Shown here: positions 25,136 through 34,595 of the stretch, in pieces | Position numbering within the stretch: the first letter of the stretch is position 1 | How the letters are laid out: every line of letters begins with the position of its first letter | Assembly: GCF_002933855.1 (NCBI RefSeq) | Contig: NZ_BFAQ01000031.1 | Span: forward strand, 98,494 to 162,493 | DNA length: 64,000 nucleotides | Reading direction: 5' to 3' | DNA from: Vibrio penaeicida | GTDB taxonomy: Bacteria > Pseudomonadota > Gammaproteobacteria > Enterobacterales > Vibrionaceae | Made by a program: the position numbers and the translations under genes | Notes under the pieces: generated by a model | Databases searched by the model: none | The model's input: the letters and a program-made list of their open reading frames with translations, nothing else | Told to the model about the DNA's origin: nothing

Positions 25136-25227
25136 CCTTGTTTACTTTTCTTACTCAATGGACTTTAAACGAAACCAAAATATCTTCGCTGAGAATGGAC
25201 TGAAAGTGTGAGTTTGAATGGAAAACC

Positions 25228-25244
25228 GCCCTGCGGTGCAGGGC
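25228..25244 (-). terminator. Hairpin terminator after the small exported protein
   Basis: GCCCTGC-GGT-GCAGGGC, followed on the minus strand by GGTTTTCC, immediately downstream of the gene at 25263-25673. Confidence 0.55.
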
Positions 25245-25262
25245 TGGCTAGATGCGCTAGTA

Positions 25263-25673
25263 TCAATCAGAAATAGAGTCGCATGTCACTAAAAGTGACT
25301 TCTTACCCTTTTGCAGGGTTATGTGAGATCCCATTGAATCTGTTGCACTATCTCTAATAGAGCTTCGGATGCGAGTCGTTTCCTCTCCCCTGACAATGAT
25401 AGTGTCAAATGCACTAACGAAAGGTTTAGATACTGAATGTTCAACGATAACCGCACTTGCTAATAGTATTTCAATAGCCGGATCAGAGAATATGGTGACT
25501 TTCGCTTCTTGATAATTTGGAGTGAGAGACACTGGTTTGGCTACAATCATCTTTCCTTCATTTTCTAAATAGCCATCGTTTAGTAACGCGCAGCTAACCT
25601 GTGATGCAAAAACAGTCGAAGAGGTAAAATTTGCCAATAGAATAAAAAGTGATGAGATGTAACTGATTTTCAT
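25263..25673 (-). CDS. Small exported protein, unknown function
   Basis: 136 residues. The N-terminus MKISYISSLFILLANFTSST followed by VFASQV looks like a Sec signal peptide cleaved after FAS, so the mature protein is periplasmic, about 112 residues. Two cysteines (SCALLN and VTCDS) could form a disulphide joining the ends. I do not recognise the family. It lies alone between two terminators. Confidence 0.65.
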   Translation of the reverse strand: MKISYISSLFILLANFTSSTVFASQVSCALLNDGYLENEGKMIVAKPVSLTPNYQEAKVTIFSDPAIEILLASAVIVEHSVSKPFVSAFDTIIVRGEETTRIRSSIRDSATDSMGSHITLQKGKKSLLVTCDSISD

Positions 25674-25718
25674 GGCGTTTCAAAAGTAAGCCTACGGTGA
25701 GCGTCACTCTAATTCAAA

Positions 25719-25749
25719 AACAGCACGGCTTTTGGTTGGTCGTGCTGTT
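25719..25749 (-). terminator. Terminator of the homogentisate operon
   Basis: Nine-base stem AACAGCACG / CGTGCTGTT with the minus-strand T-run from 25720 to 25716, downstream of maiA. Confidence 0.75.
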
Positions 25750-25786
25750 TTGCGATCGGTGTTAGCTTGTTCTTCGATATCAGAAT

Positions 25787-26407
25787 TTACTTAGGGCTGG
25801 CGTCTGAGAAGGCAGATAACGCTAGGCAGTTGCTTTCAATTTCGACCAGCCTAGGATATGGCGCGAGGTCGAATTCGAAGCGGCGAGCGTTGAATACCTG
25901 GGGAACCAAAAAGATATCGGCAAGAGTAGGGCTATCGCCACAACAAAATGCGTTGTCTGATTTAGATAGCTTCTTCTCTAATCCTTCAAAACCTTGCTGC
26001 AACCAGTGGTGATACCAAGCAAGCTTTTCTTCCTCACTTTGCGCTAATTCGCCGGTTAAATGCTTTAACACTCGAAGATTGTTAAGTGGATGCATGTCGC
26101 AGGCGACATCGTAGGCTAGGGCACGACACTGTGCCCGTTTTATTGGGTGCTCGGGTAATAAGGGCAGCTCTGGGTATAGTTCATCGAGGTATTCGATGAT
26201 CGCGAGCGACTGAGTAATAATGTCTCCTTGCGTTTCCAAAGAAGGCACCAAGCCAGCGGAATTCACTTCAAGGTATTCTGCACTGTTTTGGTCGCCATCC
26301 AGCAATGAAACAGGAATAGACTCGTAGTCTACCCCTTTTAAGTTCAAAGCAATTCTTACTCGATAAGCCGCAGTAGAACGGACGTAATCGTATAATTTCA
26401 TTAGCAC
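25787..26407 (-). CDS. maiA: Maleylacetoacetate isomerase
   Basis: 206 residues, zeta-class glutathione transferase: LYDYVRSTAAYRVRIALNLKG with the SSxxxRVRIAL-type signature (here RSTAAYRV), SLAIIEYLDELYP and a C-terminal helical domain. It isomerises maleylacetoacetate to fumarylacetoacetate using glutathione. Last of three genes (hmgA, fumarylacetoacetase, maiA); a strong terminator follows. Confidence 0.92.
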   Translation of the reverse strand: MLMKLYDYVRSTAAYRVRIALNLKGVDYESIPVSLLDGDQNSAEYLEVNSAGLVPSLETQGDIITQSLAIIEYLDELYPELPLLPEHPIKRAQCRALAYDVACDMHPLNNLRVLKHLTGELAQSEEEKLAWYHHWLQQGFEGLEKKLSKSDNAFCCGDSPTLADIFLVPQVFNARRFEFDLAPYPRLVEIESNCLALSAFSDASPK

Positions 26408-26432
26408 TTCCTATAAGCCACTTAACCCATAC

Positions 26433-27419
26433 TTAATCTAATTGATATTGAGTAACCGTTTGGTCGATCTTGCCAAACAAAGAGTTACCTTCTTTATCAA
26501 ACATCTCAATTTCCACTCTATCGCCGTAGGTCATAAACGGCGTTAAAGGTTCACCAGAGTCGATAATTTCAAGCATGCGCTTTTCGGCCAAGCAGCATGA
26601 ACCTTTACTGCGATCGATGTTGGAAACTGTGCCCGAGCCAATAATGGTCCCTGCTGCGAGGTGGCGACTTTTTGCTACGTGCGCGACCAACTGGTTGAAG
26701 TTAAATGTCATGTCGACGCCTGCTTCTGGCGATCCAAACTTTTCCCCATTGAGATGAACATGAAGCGGAAGGTGAACTTTACCGTCATTCCAAGAGGCAT
26801 CCAGTTCATCTGGTGTGATTGCTACGGGAGAAAACGCAGAAGCCGGTTTTGATTGGAAGAAACCAAAACCTTTGGCTAATTCGCCTGGAATAAGGTTACG
26901 TAATGAAACGTCATTGACCAGCATCAGCAGTTTGATGTGTTGCTCTGCGTTTTCTGGCTGTGTACTCATTGGAACATCACCAGTAATAACGGCAATTTCA
27001 CCTTCAAAATCACAGCCCCATTTGTCGTCTGTCAGTTCGATATCATCTCTCGGTCCTAAGAACCCATCGGACATGCCTTGGTACATTAGAGGATCGGTCC
27101 AGAAGCTTTCGGGCATGGTTGCTCCCCTTGCTTTTCGAACCAGTTCAACGTGATTCACGTAGGCGCTGCCGTCTGCCCACTGGAAAGCGCGAGGAAGAGG
27201 TGAAGCGCAATCTTCAGGATTGAATGGGAAGGTAGTATTCACGTTTCCAGCGTTTAACGCTTGGTAGCGTACCTCGAGTTGCTCAGATGTATCTGCCCAA
27301 TTATCCAACGCGTGCTGGAGCGTTGGAGCGATGTCGGTCGCTAACGTTGCTTGAGATAGATCGCGCGAAACGACGATAAGATCGCCGTCTCTTCCATGCT
27401 TGAGTGATGCGAGTTTCAT
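26433..27419 (-). CDS. Fumarylacetoacetate hydrolase family protein
   Basis: 328 residues with the FAA hydrolase fold: CDFEGEIAVITGDVP holds an acidic metal-binding pair, SLRNLIPGE and FQSKPASAFSP follow, and GTIIGSGTVSNID with GSCCLAEKRMLEI closes the active site. It hydrolyses fumarylacetoacetate to fumarate and acetoacetate, the last step of homogentisate degradation. Acetoacetate could then enter the CoA-transferase/thiolase operon 4 kb away (20295-22851). It lies 76 bases downstream of hmgA. Confidence 0.92.
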   Translation of the reverse strand: MKLASLKHGRDGDLIVVSRDLSQATLATDIAPTLQHALDNWADTSEQLEVRYQALNAGNVNTTFPFNPEDCASPLPRAFQWADGSAYVNHVELVRKARGATMPESFWTDPLMYQGMSDGFLGPRDDIELTDDKWGCDFEGEIAVITGDVPMSTQPENAEQHIKLLMLVNDVSLRNLIPGELAKGFGFFQSKPASAFSPVAITPDELDASWNDGKVHLPLHVHLNGEKFGSPEAGVDMTFNFNQLVAHVAKSRHLAAGTIIGSGTVSNIDRSKGSCCLAEKRMLEIIDSGEPLTPFMTYGDRVEIEMFDKEGNSLFGKIDQTVTQYQLD

Positions 27420-27495
27420 CCAGTGTTCTCCTCTAATTTCTTATGAGTATTTTTGAAATCTTACAGTCCAATACAAGTGATTTTGTTGATACACC

Positions 27496-28629
27496 CTACT
27501 TTGCAGGTGTTCGCCATGAGTACACATAATCTGGGTTTTCGACAGACGCTGCCGCTTCTGTGATGTCTAAAGGCGCTCGGGTGTCGATCATGACGGCAAC
27601 TTCGTCTGTTTCTTTTTCAGGATTTGCTTGGCTAGCAGCGAGAGCTTTAGGGTGCGGTCCGTGTGGAAAGCCACAAGGGTGAAGAGTGATCATGCCTGCA
27701 TCAATATTGTCTCGGCTGAAAAAGTTGCCTTTGTGGTAAAACAACACTTCATCGTAGTCATCGTTATTGTGATAGAACGGAACTTTAAGGGCTCCTGGAT
27801 CCGATTCAATCGGACGTGGAACGAAGGTGCAGATGACAAATCCATCGGCGACAAAAGTGATATGCGCAGATGGTGGAAGATGATAACGATGGCTCATGAT
27901 TGGGCGAATATCACGCCAGTTCAGGCGAAATACCGTGAGGTTGCCTTTCCAGCCGACGGCATCTAATGGATTGAAAGGGTAAGTGACGTTATTAAGGCGA
28001 TTTCGGCTTTTAATGCGAACTTTCCATTGTTCACTAGTACTTTTTTGTTGGTTGAAAGCTTCATCAATTTTGGGGTGAACCAGAACTGCGGGATCAAAGA
28101 TGGCGTGTTCTCCAAGTATTCCGCGTTCGGCACTCATGTATGAGCTGTTGGTCGCCTCTATCATCAACATAACCACTTGTTCGTTGGTTTCTATGCGCCA
28201 AGAAGTGGAGCGAGGGATAACCAAATAGTCACCTTCGCTGAATGCCATGTGTCCATAGTCACAATACAACGAGCCTGATCCCTGATGGATAAATAGACAT
28301 TCATCACCGTCACCGTTTCGAACCAAATGCTGCATATTGGCACTGGTTCGCCAAATTCTGACTTGTACATTGCCATTTTTCAGTAGGCACGGAGCAGATA
28401 GCGGGCACGATTCATCAGCTTCAACTTTATTGGTGTCGAAGGCGTGTGGGCGTAAATCGCCTTCCCACTCACTCCATCCTGTAGGCGCATGTTCGTGATA
28501 CATATGAGTCGCAGGACCAAAAAAACCCTCTTTCCCTACTTCTCGTTCAAATGCATTGCTTGGCAAGTCGCAGTGCGCCTGAACCGAGGTTTCTCCTTCT
28601 TTTAGCGGAAAAGAAAACCATTTACGCAT
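27496..28629 (-). CDS. hmgA: Homogentisate 1,2-dioxygenase
   Basis: 377 residues, shorter than the roughly 430-residue classical enzymes but in line with the short HmgA I recall from vibrios. The iron ligands appear as the His and Glu of FYHNNDDYDEVLFY and the His of GFPHGPHP. It opens the ring of homogentisate to maleylacetoacetate. I place the start at ATG 28629 (MRKWFSF) because AAGGAG lies seven bases upstream; the upstream ATG at 28635 is too close to it. hppD is not in the window. Confidence 0.93.
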   Translation of the reverse strand: MRKWFSFPLKEGETSVQAHCDLPSNAFEREVGKEGFFGPATHMYHEHAPTGWSEWEGDLRPHAFDTNKVEADESCPLSAPCLLKNGNVQVRIWRTSANMQHLVRNGDGDECLFIHQGSGSLYCDYGHMAFSEGDYLVIPRSTSWRIETNEQVVMLMIEATNSSYMSAERGILGEHAIFDPAVLVHPKIDEAFNQQKSTSEQWKVRIKSRNRLNNVTYPFNPLDAVGWKGNLTVFRLNWRDIRPIMSHRYHLPPSAHITFVADGFVICTFVPRPIESDPGALKVPFYHNNDDYDEVLFYHKGNFFSRDNIDAGMITLHPCGFPHGPHPKALAASQANPEKETDEVAVMIDTRAPLDITEAAASVENPDYVYSWRTPAK

Positions 28630-28643
28630 AACCATCTCCTTGG

Positions 28644-28737
28644 CTTATCTCGATAAGATATTTTTATTTCGCATCATCTATTAGTTACAAATGAAACTAA
28701 TTTTGAAATATATAGCCAAATAAATGCAATAATTGCA
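28644..28737. promoter_or_regulatory. Divergent control region between hmgA and TRAP genes, three palindromes
   Basis: Three inverted repeats lie here: CTTATC-TC-GATAAG (28644-28657), TTAGTT...AACTAA (28681-28700), and TGCAAT-A-ATTGCA (28725-28737). One or more may bind the MarR protein encoded at 31794, but none recurs at its own promoter, so the link is only positional. Confidence 0.45.
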
Positions 28738-28897
28738 ACAAATAATTATCATAATAGTTACTTTTTTGTTGCATTTGATACTTCTGTGTGATTTATTTTT
28801 ATGGCTGGTTATGATTTGACCGAATGGTTTTATCATTAAATAAAGGAATGACTGGCACTAAAAATACAATTACAAAAGAAACCAAATGGAGTTCGAC

Positions 28898-29929
28898 ATG
28901 AGGAAGTTAAACTGGGTTGCTGGTGCGCTAGCAATGGTGTGTGCAAGTGCGTCTTTTCCTTCAATTGCTGCTGAAAAAACACTGCTTGTGAGTTCGTGGG
29001 CGTCACCAAATCATGGCATCAACAAGGTCGTTTGGCCAACTTGGGGTCAGTGGGTGAATGAAGCAACGGACGGGCGAGTAAAAATCAAAGTGGAATACAA
29101 TATGGGCCCGCCGCCGGCACAAGCCGATATGATCGCTGACGGCATCGGCGATGTAACTTGGTTTTTCCACGGGTTCAAACCGGGTCGATTTGAACTGACT
29201 AAGCTACCTGAAATCCCTACGTTTGATAACACATTATCCTCGGAAGACGCATCAATCGCCTATTGGCGCGTATTCGATAAATACCTTAAAAAAGGGAAAG
29301 AACACAAAGGATTAGTCGTCCTTGGTGTGGGTGTACATGGCCCCGGTTCTATCATTACACGCAAAAAAGTCGACTCTTTCGAGGACTTAAAAGGTAAGAA
29401 AATGCGCATTGCAGGCGATGTAATGTCGACGATTGGTAAAAACATGGGGGTTGCGCCTGTCGCTCTGCCACCCACCAAAGTGTATGAAGCTCTGTCACAA
29501 GGTGTTGTGGATGGCGCCTTTTTCACATTGGAGACGTTAAAGAGTTTTCGCCTCAATGAAGTTGCGCCAAATGTTGTGACATTCCCTGGTGGCTTATATC
29601 GCGGCAGTTTCAGTATTTTGATGAATCCCGATACGTTGGATGGCTTGTCGGATGAAGATCGCCAAGCCGTTTTGTCAGTATCTGGGGAAAAGCTTTCCCG
29701 CTTGTTTGGTCAAATGATGGATCAAGCTGATAAAGCAGGTGTAGAAGATACCTTAGCGAAAAATGGCAATATACAAGAAGCGTCCCCAGCCATGATAGAG
29801 CAGGCGAAGGCGTATGCTCAAGGTTTGGAAAAAGCGTGGCTGAAGAAGGCCAAAAAGCGCCGTATATCCGACCCTGAAGCCGCGCTGGCTTACTATCGCG
29901 ATCAAGTGAAAGCGTTAGGAGCAGAGTAA
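28898..29929 (+). CDS. TRAP transporter substrate-binding protein (DctP type)
   Basis: 343 residues with a Sec signal peptide (WVAGALAMVCASASFPSIAAE). The mature part has LLVSSWASPNHGINKVVWPTW, KGKKMRIAG and ALPPTKVYEALSQGVVDG, where the conserved Arg of KMRIAG binds the carboxylate of the ligand in DctP proteins. ATG 28898 has GGAG 6 bases upstream and is preferred over 28886. Its location next to hmgA suggests an aromatic acid as ligand; this is inference. Confidence 0.92.
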   Translation: MRKLNWVAGALAMVCASASFPSIAAEKTLLVSSWASPNHGINKVVWPTWGQWVNEATDGRVKIKVEYNMGPPPAQADMIADGIGDVTWFFHGFKPGRFELTKLPEIPTFDNTLSSEDASIAYWRVFDKYLKKGKEHKGLVVLGVGVHGPGSIITRKKVDSFEDLKGKKMRIAGDVMSTIGKNMGVAPVALPPTKVYEALSQGVVDGAFFTLETLKSFRLNEVAPNVVTFPGGLYRGSFSILMNPDTLDGLSDEDRQAVLSVSGEKLSRLFGQMMDQADKAGVEDTLAKNGNIQEASPAMIEQAKAYAQGLEKAWLKKAKKRRISDPEAALAYYRDQVKALGAE

Positions 29930-30447
29930 TGAATCTGGTCTTCAACTTCGCGGGCGGGATTCGTCGGTGTTTGGAGGTGCTGGCATCGGTGGCGTTATTG
30001 CTGATGCTGGTAGTAACCGTTGTTGATGTGGTGGGTCGTTACTTTTTTAATGCGCCGTTACCCGGTGGTGTTGAATTAGTGGAGATCATGCTAGCTATGG
30101 TGGTGTTTGCGGCGTTTCCATTAATTACATGGAATGAAGAGCATATCTGCGTCGACCTGCTTGATGACTGGTTCCCTAAAGCCATGGTGAGCTTACGCCA
30201 ATTTGCAATAAGTCTAGGCTGTGCTTTCGCGCTTGGTTTGGTTGCGTGGAAAGTATGGGGGCTCGGAACGCGTTCTCTATCCTATGAAGAAGAAACCGAT
30301 ATTCTGGCAATCCCGCTGGGCTATGTTATGTACTTCATCTCAGTGACGGGGTGGCTTTCAATGGTAATGACTCTGCTATTAGCGGTGTTGTATCTTGCCA
30401 AAAAGGGTCCTATGTCCGGCAATGAAGCGGAGGCAGAGCAATCATGA
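29929..30447 (+). CDS. TRAP transporter small permease (DctQ type)
   Basis: 172 residues, four membrane spans, with the family pattern DVVGRYFFNAPLPGGVELVEIMLAMVV and ITWNEEHICVDLL. It joins the large permease to form the sodium-coupled importer. Start overlaps the stop of the binding-protein gene (TAATG). Confidence 0.93.
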   Translation: MNLVFNFAGGIRRCLEVLASVALLLMLVVTVVDVVGRYFFNAPLPGGVELVEIMLAMVVFAAFPLITWNEEHICVDLLDDWFPKAMVSLRQFAISLGCAFALGLVAWKVWGLGTRSLSYEEETDILAIPLGYVMYFISVTGWLSMVMTLLLAVLYLAKKGPMSGNEAEAEQS

Positions 30448-31748
30448 CGGTAACTTTGATTGGTTTTGCAGCGCTACTTGCTTTGGTGCTGCTTAGAATA
30501 CCTTTAGCGTATGCGATGGGGATCGTCGGGTTTGTGGGTTTTGGTGCCCTAGTCGACTACAACTGGGCTGCAACCTTATCCATGGCGGCGCGAAGAATCA
30601 TCGATACAGGACAAGACTACAGTTTGTCGGTCATCCCCCTGTTTGTCTTGATGGGTAACTTGGTCAACCGAGCAGGGTTATCGCAGGAGTTGTATGCCGC
30701 GAGTAACGCGTTTGTTGGGCACCGTAAAGGCGGCCTTTCGATGGCGACTATTTTAGCGTGTGGTGGGTTTTCTGCCATTTGTGGTTCGAGCCTTGCTACC
30801 GCAGCGACGATGTCTAAAGTGGCGATGCCTCCTATGCGCAAATATGGCTACAAAGACAGCTTAGCTGCAGCATCCATAGCGGCAGGTGGCACTCTTGGTA
30901 TCCTCATTCCTCCAAGTGTGATGCTCGTGGTGTATGGACTACTAACCGAAACCAGTATCCGAGAACTCTTTGCTGCTGGCTTGGTCCCAGGGCTACTTGG
31001 TGTTGTACTTTATTTGGCGGCCGTTAGGTGGGCGGTATACCGCAACCCTAGCTCAGCACCCCCGATGGAGAAAATGCCTTGGAAAGAGCGATGGGTCGCC
31101 TTGAAGGGGGTGGTTTCCACTATTGCGCTGTTTGTACTGGTCATGGGGGGAATTTATGCGGGTATCTTTACGCCGACGGAAGCGGCTGGGATTGGTGCCG
31201 CAGGTGCATTAGCCATTGCAGGTTTGAAGAAGCAGCTTACGGTCAACGTTCTGCATGAAGTGTTGCTGGATTCAGCGAAAACCACCGCTGTTCTGTTCAG
31301 TGTGGTGATCTCTGCTTTGATATTTTCCAACTTCATCAATCGTGCCGGATTTACGGATGCACTGTTGTCTTTTGTCACCAGTATGGATATGACGCCATTT
31401 ATGGTGATGGCAGTGATTTTACTTATCTACATCTTACTGGGATGCATCTTTGAAAGTATGTCGATGCTCTTGCTGACCGTGCCTATTTTCTTCCCATTAG
31501 TACAAAGTTTAGGCTTTGATTTAGTGTGGTTTGGCATTCTGGTGGTGGTGGTCACAGAAATCAGCTTGATAACCCCCCCAGTGGGAATGAATGTGTTTGT
31601 ATTATCTGGCGTGATGAAAGACATAAAGACCAAAACCATCTTTCGCGGTATTGTACCGTTTTGGACAGCAGACATGCTTAGGTTAGTGCTTATCGCGCTT
31701 ATTCCTGCTTTGTCTTTGGCGCTACCCAATTGGTTGTATGGTGGTTAG
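30444..31748 (+). CDS. TRAP transporter large permease (DctM type)
   Basis: 434 residues with about 12 membrane spans. VIPLFVLMGNLVNRAG, AAGGTLGILIPPSVMLVVYG and TEISLITPPVGMNVFVL are DctM signatures. It forms the transport channel with DctQ. Start overlaps the small permease stop by 4 bases. Confidence 0.95.
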   Translation: MTVTLIGFAALLALVLLRIPLAYAMGIVGFVGFGALVDYNWAATLSMAARRIIDTGQDYSLSVIPLFVLMGNLVNRAGLSQELYAASNAFVGHRKGGLSMATILACGGFSAICGSSLATAATMSKVAMPPMRKYGYKDSLAAASIAAGGTLGILIPPSVMLVVYGLLTETSIRELFAAGLVPGLLGVVLYLAAVRWAVYRNPSSAPPMEKMPWKERWVALKGVVSTIALFVLVMGGIYAGIFTPTEAAGIGAAGALAIAGLKKQLTVNVLHEVLLDSAKTTAVLFSVVISALIFSNFINRAGFTDALLSFVTSMDMTPFMVMAVILLIYILLGCIFESMSMLLLTVPIFFPLVQSLGFDLVWFGILVVVVTEISLITPPVGMNVFVLSGVMKDIKTKTIFRGIVPFWTADMLRLVLIALIPALSLALPNWLYGG

Positions 31749-31793
31749 CTAGGTCTTAGCTAGATTATTAAAAAGGTATAGGTAACAAAGGAC

Positions 31794-32258
31794 ATGGAGC
31801 AATTTACGTTTTCACTGGAAGACTTTCTTCCCTATAAATTGGTTAGAACTGCTGAGCAAGTAGCCGACAGTTTGGCCGAGTTGTACCAAAAGGAATTTGG
31901 CATTACCCGACCTGAATGGCGGATTCTTGCTAACCTTGGTGCGCGTGAAGACGTGATTGCTCGTGACCTATCTGATGTCACGAATCTAGACAAAGTAAAG
32001 GTGTCGCGAACGCTTTCTAAATTGGAAGAGAAAGGTCTGATTCAGCGAGAGAAAACCGAGAGCGATCAAAGGGCAACACTCATTCAACTGACCGAAGAAG
32101 GTCGCCGGTTGTATGAAAAGATCATCCCACGAGCGCTGCAATGGGAATCGGAAATTCTTGATGGGTTAACGGGGTCTCAATATCGCGACCTATTTCGCGC
32201 ATTGGATGCATTAAAGCAATCGACAGACGCGGTGTATGAAAAGCACTCAGGCAAGTGA
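31794..32258 (+). CDS. MarR-family transcriptional regulator
   Basis: 154 residues: winged helix with RPEWRILANLGAREDVIARDLSDVTNLDKVKVSRTLSKLEEKGLI and the wing REKTESDQRATLIQLTEEG. It is co-directional with the TRAP genes (45-base gap holding the direct repeat TTAGCTAG, 31746-31764) and probably controls the TRAP and hmgA operons, answering to an aromatic acid. Confidence 0.9.
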   Translation: MEQFTFSLEDFLPYKLVRTAEQVADSLAELYQKEFGITRPEWRILANLGAREDVIARDLSDVTNLDKVKVSRTLSKLEEKGLIQREKTESDQRATLIQLTEEGRRLYEKIIPRALQWESEILDGLTGSQYRDLFRALDALKQSTDAVYEKHSGK

Positions 32259-32268
32259 CGAATTGATA

Positions 32269-33006
32269 TCAGTATCCGATCAAGTTAAATTCTTTCAGCA
32301 AGCGATTGTATGTCTCGTCTTTTTTCATTTGATTCAAGCCCTTGTTGAATGCATGTATGACCTCCTGCCCATCAAGAATGTTTTTGGATACCAGTAAGTA
32401 GAGCGGTGATTTACTGAGAGGAGGCTGAATGTAAACTACATCCTCTAACTTGTGGTGATTTAACGAATTGGTTTCGTATTGAAACACGGCAAAAGAAATG
32501 GCAATCATGTCAACGCGTTGGCGAAACAGCTTTCTTACATTGAGTATTTGATTCGACGCTTCTTCTTTGGTTAGGTAATTGGCTTCATCGAATTCCTTAC
32601 CATTTGCCCAGCCTAGGCTTACGCCTATTCGATATGGCGTAAGATCTTGTAGAGAATTATAGCGGTTAAAACCGAGTTTCTTTAAAGCCACTAGCCCCAC
32701 ATCAACATCGAAGATTGGGTCACTGTATAAATACTTTTCTGCTCGCGCTTCGGTGTAATAGCCCCCCATCGCGACATCGTACTCCCCATCCTCTACTAAA
32801 ACTAATGCGCGTTTCCATGGCATAAACCGAATAGTACTTTGGTGATTAGATCGCCGAAAAGCTTCTTGGACAATCGCCGTAACGACGCCATTTTTTTCTA
32901 GCTCAGAGCCGTAGAACGGAGCCCAATCCACAGTGACCATATTGATGGTTCGGGACTGAACGTTAAAAGACAGAAGTATGAATAAGATAGAGAGTAAACG
33001 AGTCAT
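32269..33006 (-). CDS. Periplasmic amino-acid-binding-like protein (SBP family 3)
   Basis: 245 residues with a signal peptide (LLSILFILLSFNVQS) and the SBP_bac_3 fold: VDWAPFYGSELEKNGVVTAIVQEAF, EDGEYDVAMGGYYTEARAEKYL and ALVVLKK-type second lobe. No transporter permease or ATPase is adjacent, so it may be an orphan binding protein or sensor. It is convergent with the MarR gene. Confidence 0.85.
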   Translation of the reverse strand: MTRLLSILFILLSFNVQSRTINMVTVDWAPFYGSELEKNGVVTAIVQEAFRRSNHQSTIRFMPWKRALVLVEDGEYDVAMGGYYTEARAEKYLYSDPIFDVDVGLVALKKLGFNRYNSLQDLTPYRIGVSLGWANGKEFDEANYLTKEEASNQILNVRKLFRQRVDMIAISFAVFQYETNSLNHHKLEDVVYIQPPLSKSPLYLLVSKNILDGQEVIHAFNKGLNQMKKDETYNRLLKEFNLIGY

Positions 33007-33143
33007 AAATTACAAAGCCAACTTAATTATTTATTTTCTTAAGTATAGAGCTCCTAGCAGAAGTGAAAGAAAAACTAACTTGCGTTTTACAGGAGGTAAA
33101 GGTAAATCTAATGTATAAATAAACACCATACTGGGAGGTGTGA

Positions 33144-33917
33144 ATGCAAGATGTTCCGCACGGACTAACAAAAGGTGAGGTTACTCAACGCATTGATTGG
33201 ACGGAAAACGTCTTCACGATTCAAGTGAACGCGAAAATTGAGCCGTATACCGCAGGTCAATTTACTAAGTTGGGTTTAAAGGTTGATGCCGATGATTGGG
33301 TGCGTCGAGCTTATTCTATGGTCAATTCTCCCAATCAGCCGCAAGGACCTGATTTTTTGGAATTTCTGATCATTTCAGATTCCGATGGTCAACTTTCCCC
33401 TAAACTTCACGAACTCCAAGTCGGCGACTCTATTTACGTAGGTAAGCAGCCTTCTGGGTTTATGGTTGTAGATGAAATTCCCGACTATGCCAAGGAGCTA
33501 TGGTTTCTTTCTACAGGAACCGCTGTAGGGCCATTTTTAGCCATGTTGGAAGAGCATGACTCTTTTGAAAAGTTCGACAAGGTTGTGCTGGTGCATGCCG
33601 TACGAACTTCACAAGAACTCATCTATCAAGAAAAAATCACGTCGTATCAAGAAAGATACAAATCCAAATTTCAATATGTGCCTGTGGTTTCGCGTGAAGA
33701 CAATCCAAATGCACTCAAAGGTCGAATTCCTGAATTGCTATTAAATGGTGAATTGCTGGAAATAACTGGGTTGAATTTGGATTCTAACAAAAGTTTCTTT
33801 TATCTGTGTGGTAACCCAGCGATGGTTAAAGATACGCAAGAAACCTTGAAAAAACTGGGTTTTGATAAGCACCTGCGCCGTAAGCCTGGGCATTTTAGTT
33901 TTGAAAATTACTGGTGA
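33144..33917 (+). CDS. fpr: Ferredoxin--NADP reductase
   Basis: 257 residues. FAD binding: RRAYSMVNSPNQP; NADP binding: FLSTGTAVGPFLAML, FYLCGNPAMVKDTQE; the C-terminus HFSFENYW resembles the VEKYW tail of bacterial FPR. The enzyme reduces ferredoxin or flavodoxin with NADPH, or the reverse. GGGAGGTG precedes the start. The next gene follows by 33 bases, likely the same transcript. Confidence 0.92.
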   Translation: MQDVPHGLTKGEVTQRIDWTENVFTIQVNAKIEPYTAGQFTKLGLKVDADDWVRRAYSMVNSPNQPQGPDFLEFLIISDSDGQLSPKLHELQVGDSIYVGKQPSGFMVVDEIPDYAKELWFLSTGTAVGPFLAMLEEHDSFEKFDKVVLVHAVRTSQELIYQEKITSYQERYKSKFQYVPVVSREDNPNALKGRIPELLLNGELLEITGLNLDSNKSFFYLCGNPAMVKDTQETLKKLGFDKHLRRKPGHFSFENYW

Positions 33918-33950
33918 GTCAACGTTAGAGAATGTGGCCAAGGATAGCGT

Positions 33951-34574
33951 ATGAACATTAATCGGTTGAAAGCGGCTGAAGAAGATTTCTTAATTCGAGT
34001 ACCGGGTGGATTTAACAGCCCCGAAATGATCGAGATTGGCAAAAAGCACAAAATGGATCAAATGATTGCTCAGGCTCAAGATGCATTCAGTGAAGAGAAG
34101 TTTACGGATGCGCAAGGTACGGCAGAGATGATGACGAAACTGGTCAGCCGATCATCCATGGTATCGATGTTTGAAAAGCCTAAATTCCGTGATTATGTAA
34201 AGGGTATGACGCATCAAGAAAGGGAAGGATTAGCCTACTCTTTAAAAGATATGCTGCATGGCGACCAAGAATACGGGTTCAACACCATGTTGGATTTGCT
34301 GCGACCGGCTAAATTAGCTAAGTGGTCTCTTGTTACCATTCTTCCTAACTATTATGCCCCGTTAGACGAAGTTTTCGTTAAACCGACCACAGCCAAAGGG
34401 GTGATCAAGTTTTTTGAATTGAGCAACCTTGAATACAAACCAGCACCTACATGGGCTTTTTATCAAGAGTATCGCGCGCAAATTTTAGAAATGCGCAAAC
34501 ACGTTAGCCAAGATCTTTCCCCAAATAATGCAGCGTTTTGTGGATTTCTCATGATGACGATGTCTTCCAACTAG
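33951..34574 (+). CDS. Conserved hypothetical protein, no recognised domain
   Basis: 207 residues, soluble, no signal peptide or membrane span. Residues 1-60 are mostly charged and helical, and the middle repeats GMTHQEREGLAYSLKDML and GFNTMLDLLRPAKLAKWSLVT. I do not recognise it. It follows the ferredoxin-NADP reductase gene closely and is convergent with the Crp/Fnr gene, so a role linked to the reductase is possible but unproven. Confidence 0.65.
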   Translation: MNINRLKAAEEDFLIRVPGGFNSPEMIEIGKKHKMDQMIAQAQDAFSEEKFTDAQGTAEMMTKLVSRSSMVSMFEKPKFRDYVKGMTHQEREGLAYSLKDMLHGDQEYGFNTMLDLLRPAKLAKWSLVTILPNYYAPLDEVFVKPTTAKGVIKFFELSNLEYKPAPTWAFYQEYRAQILEMRKHVSQDLSPNNAAFCGFLMMTMSSN

Positions 34575-34595
34575 CCAGAATTGAAAGCGTCCAGG

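Noticed and set aside
28673..28688. A GTAACTAAT... site before hmgA as a member of the Rrf2 operator set
   Set aside because: Only the GTAACTA half matches, the sequence is AT-rich and the gene is outside the island.
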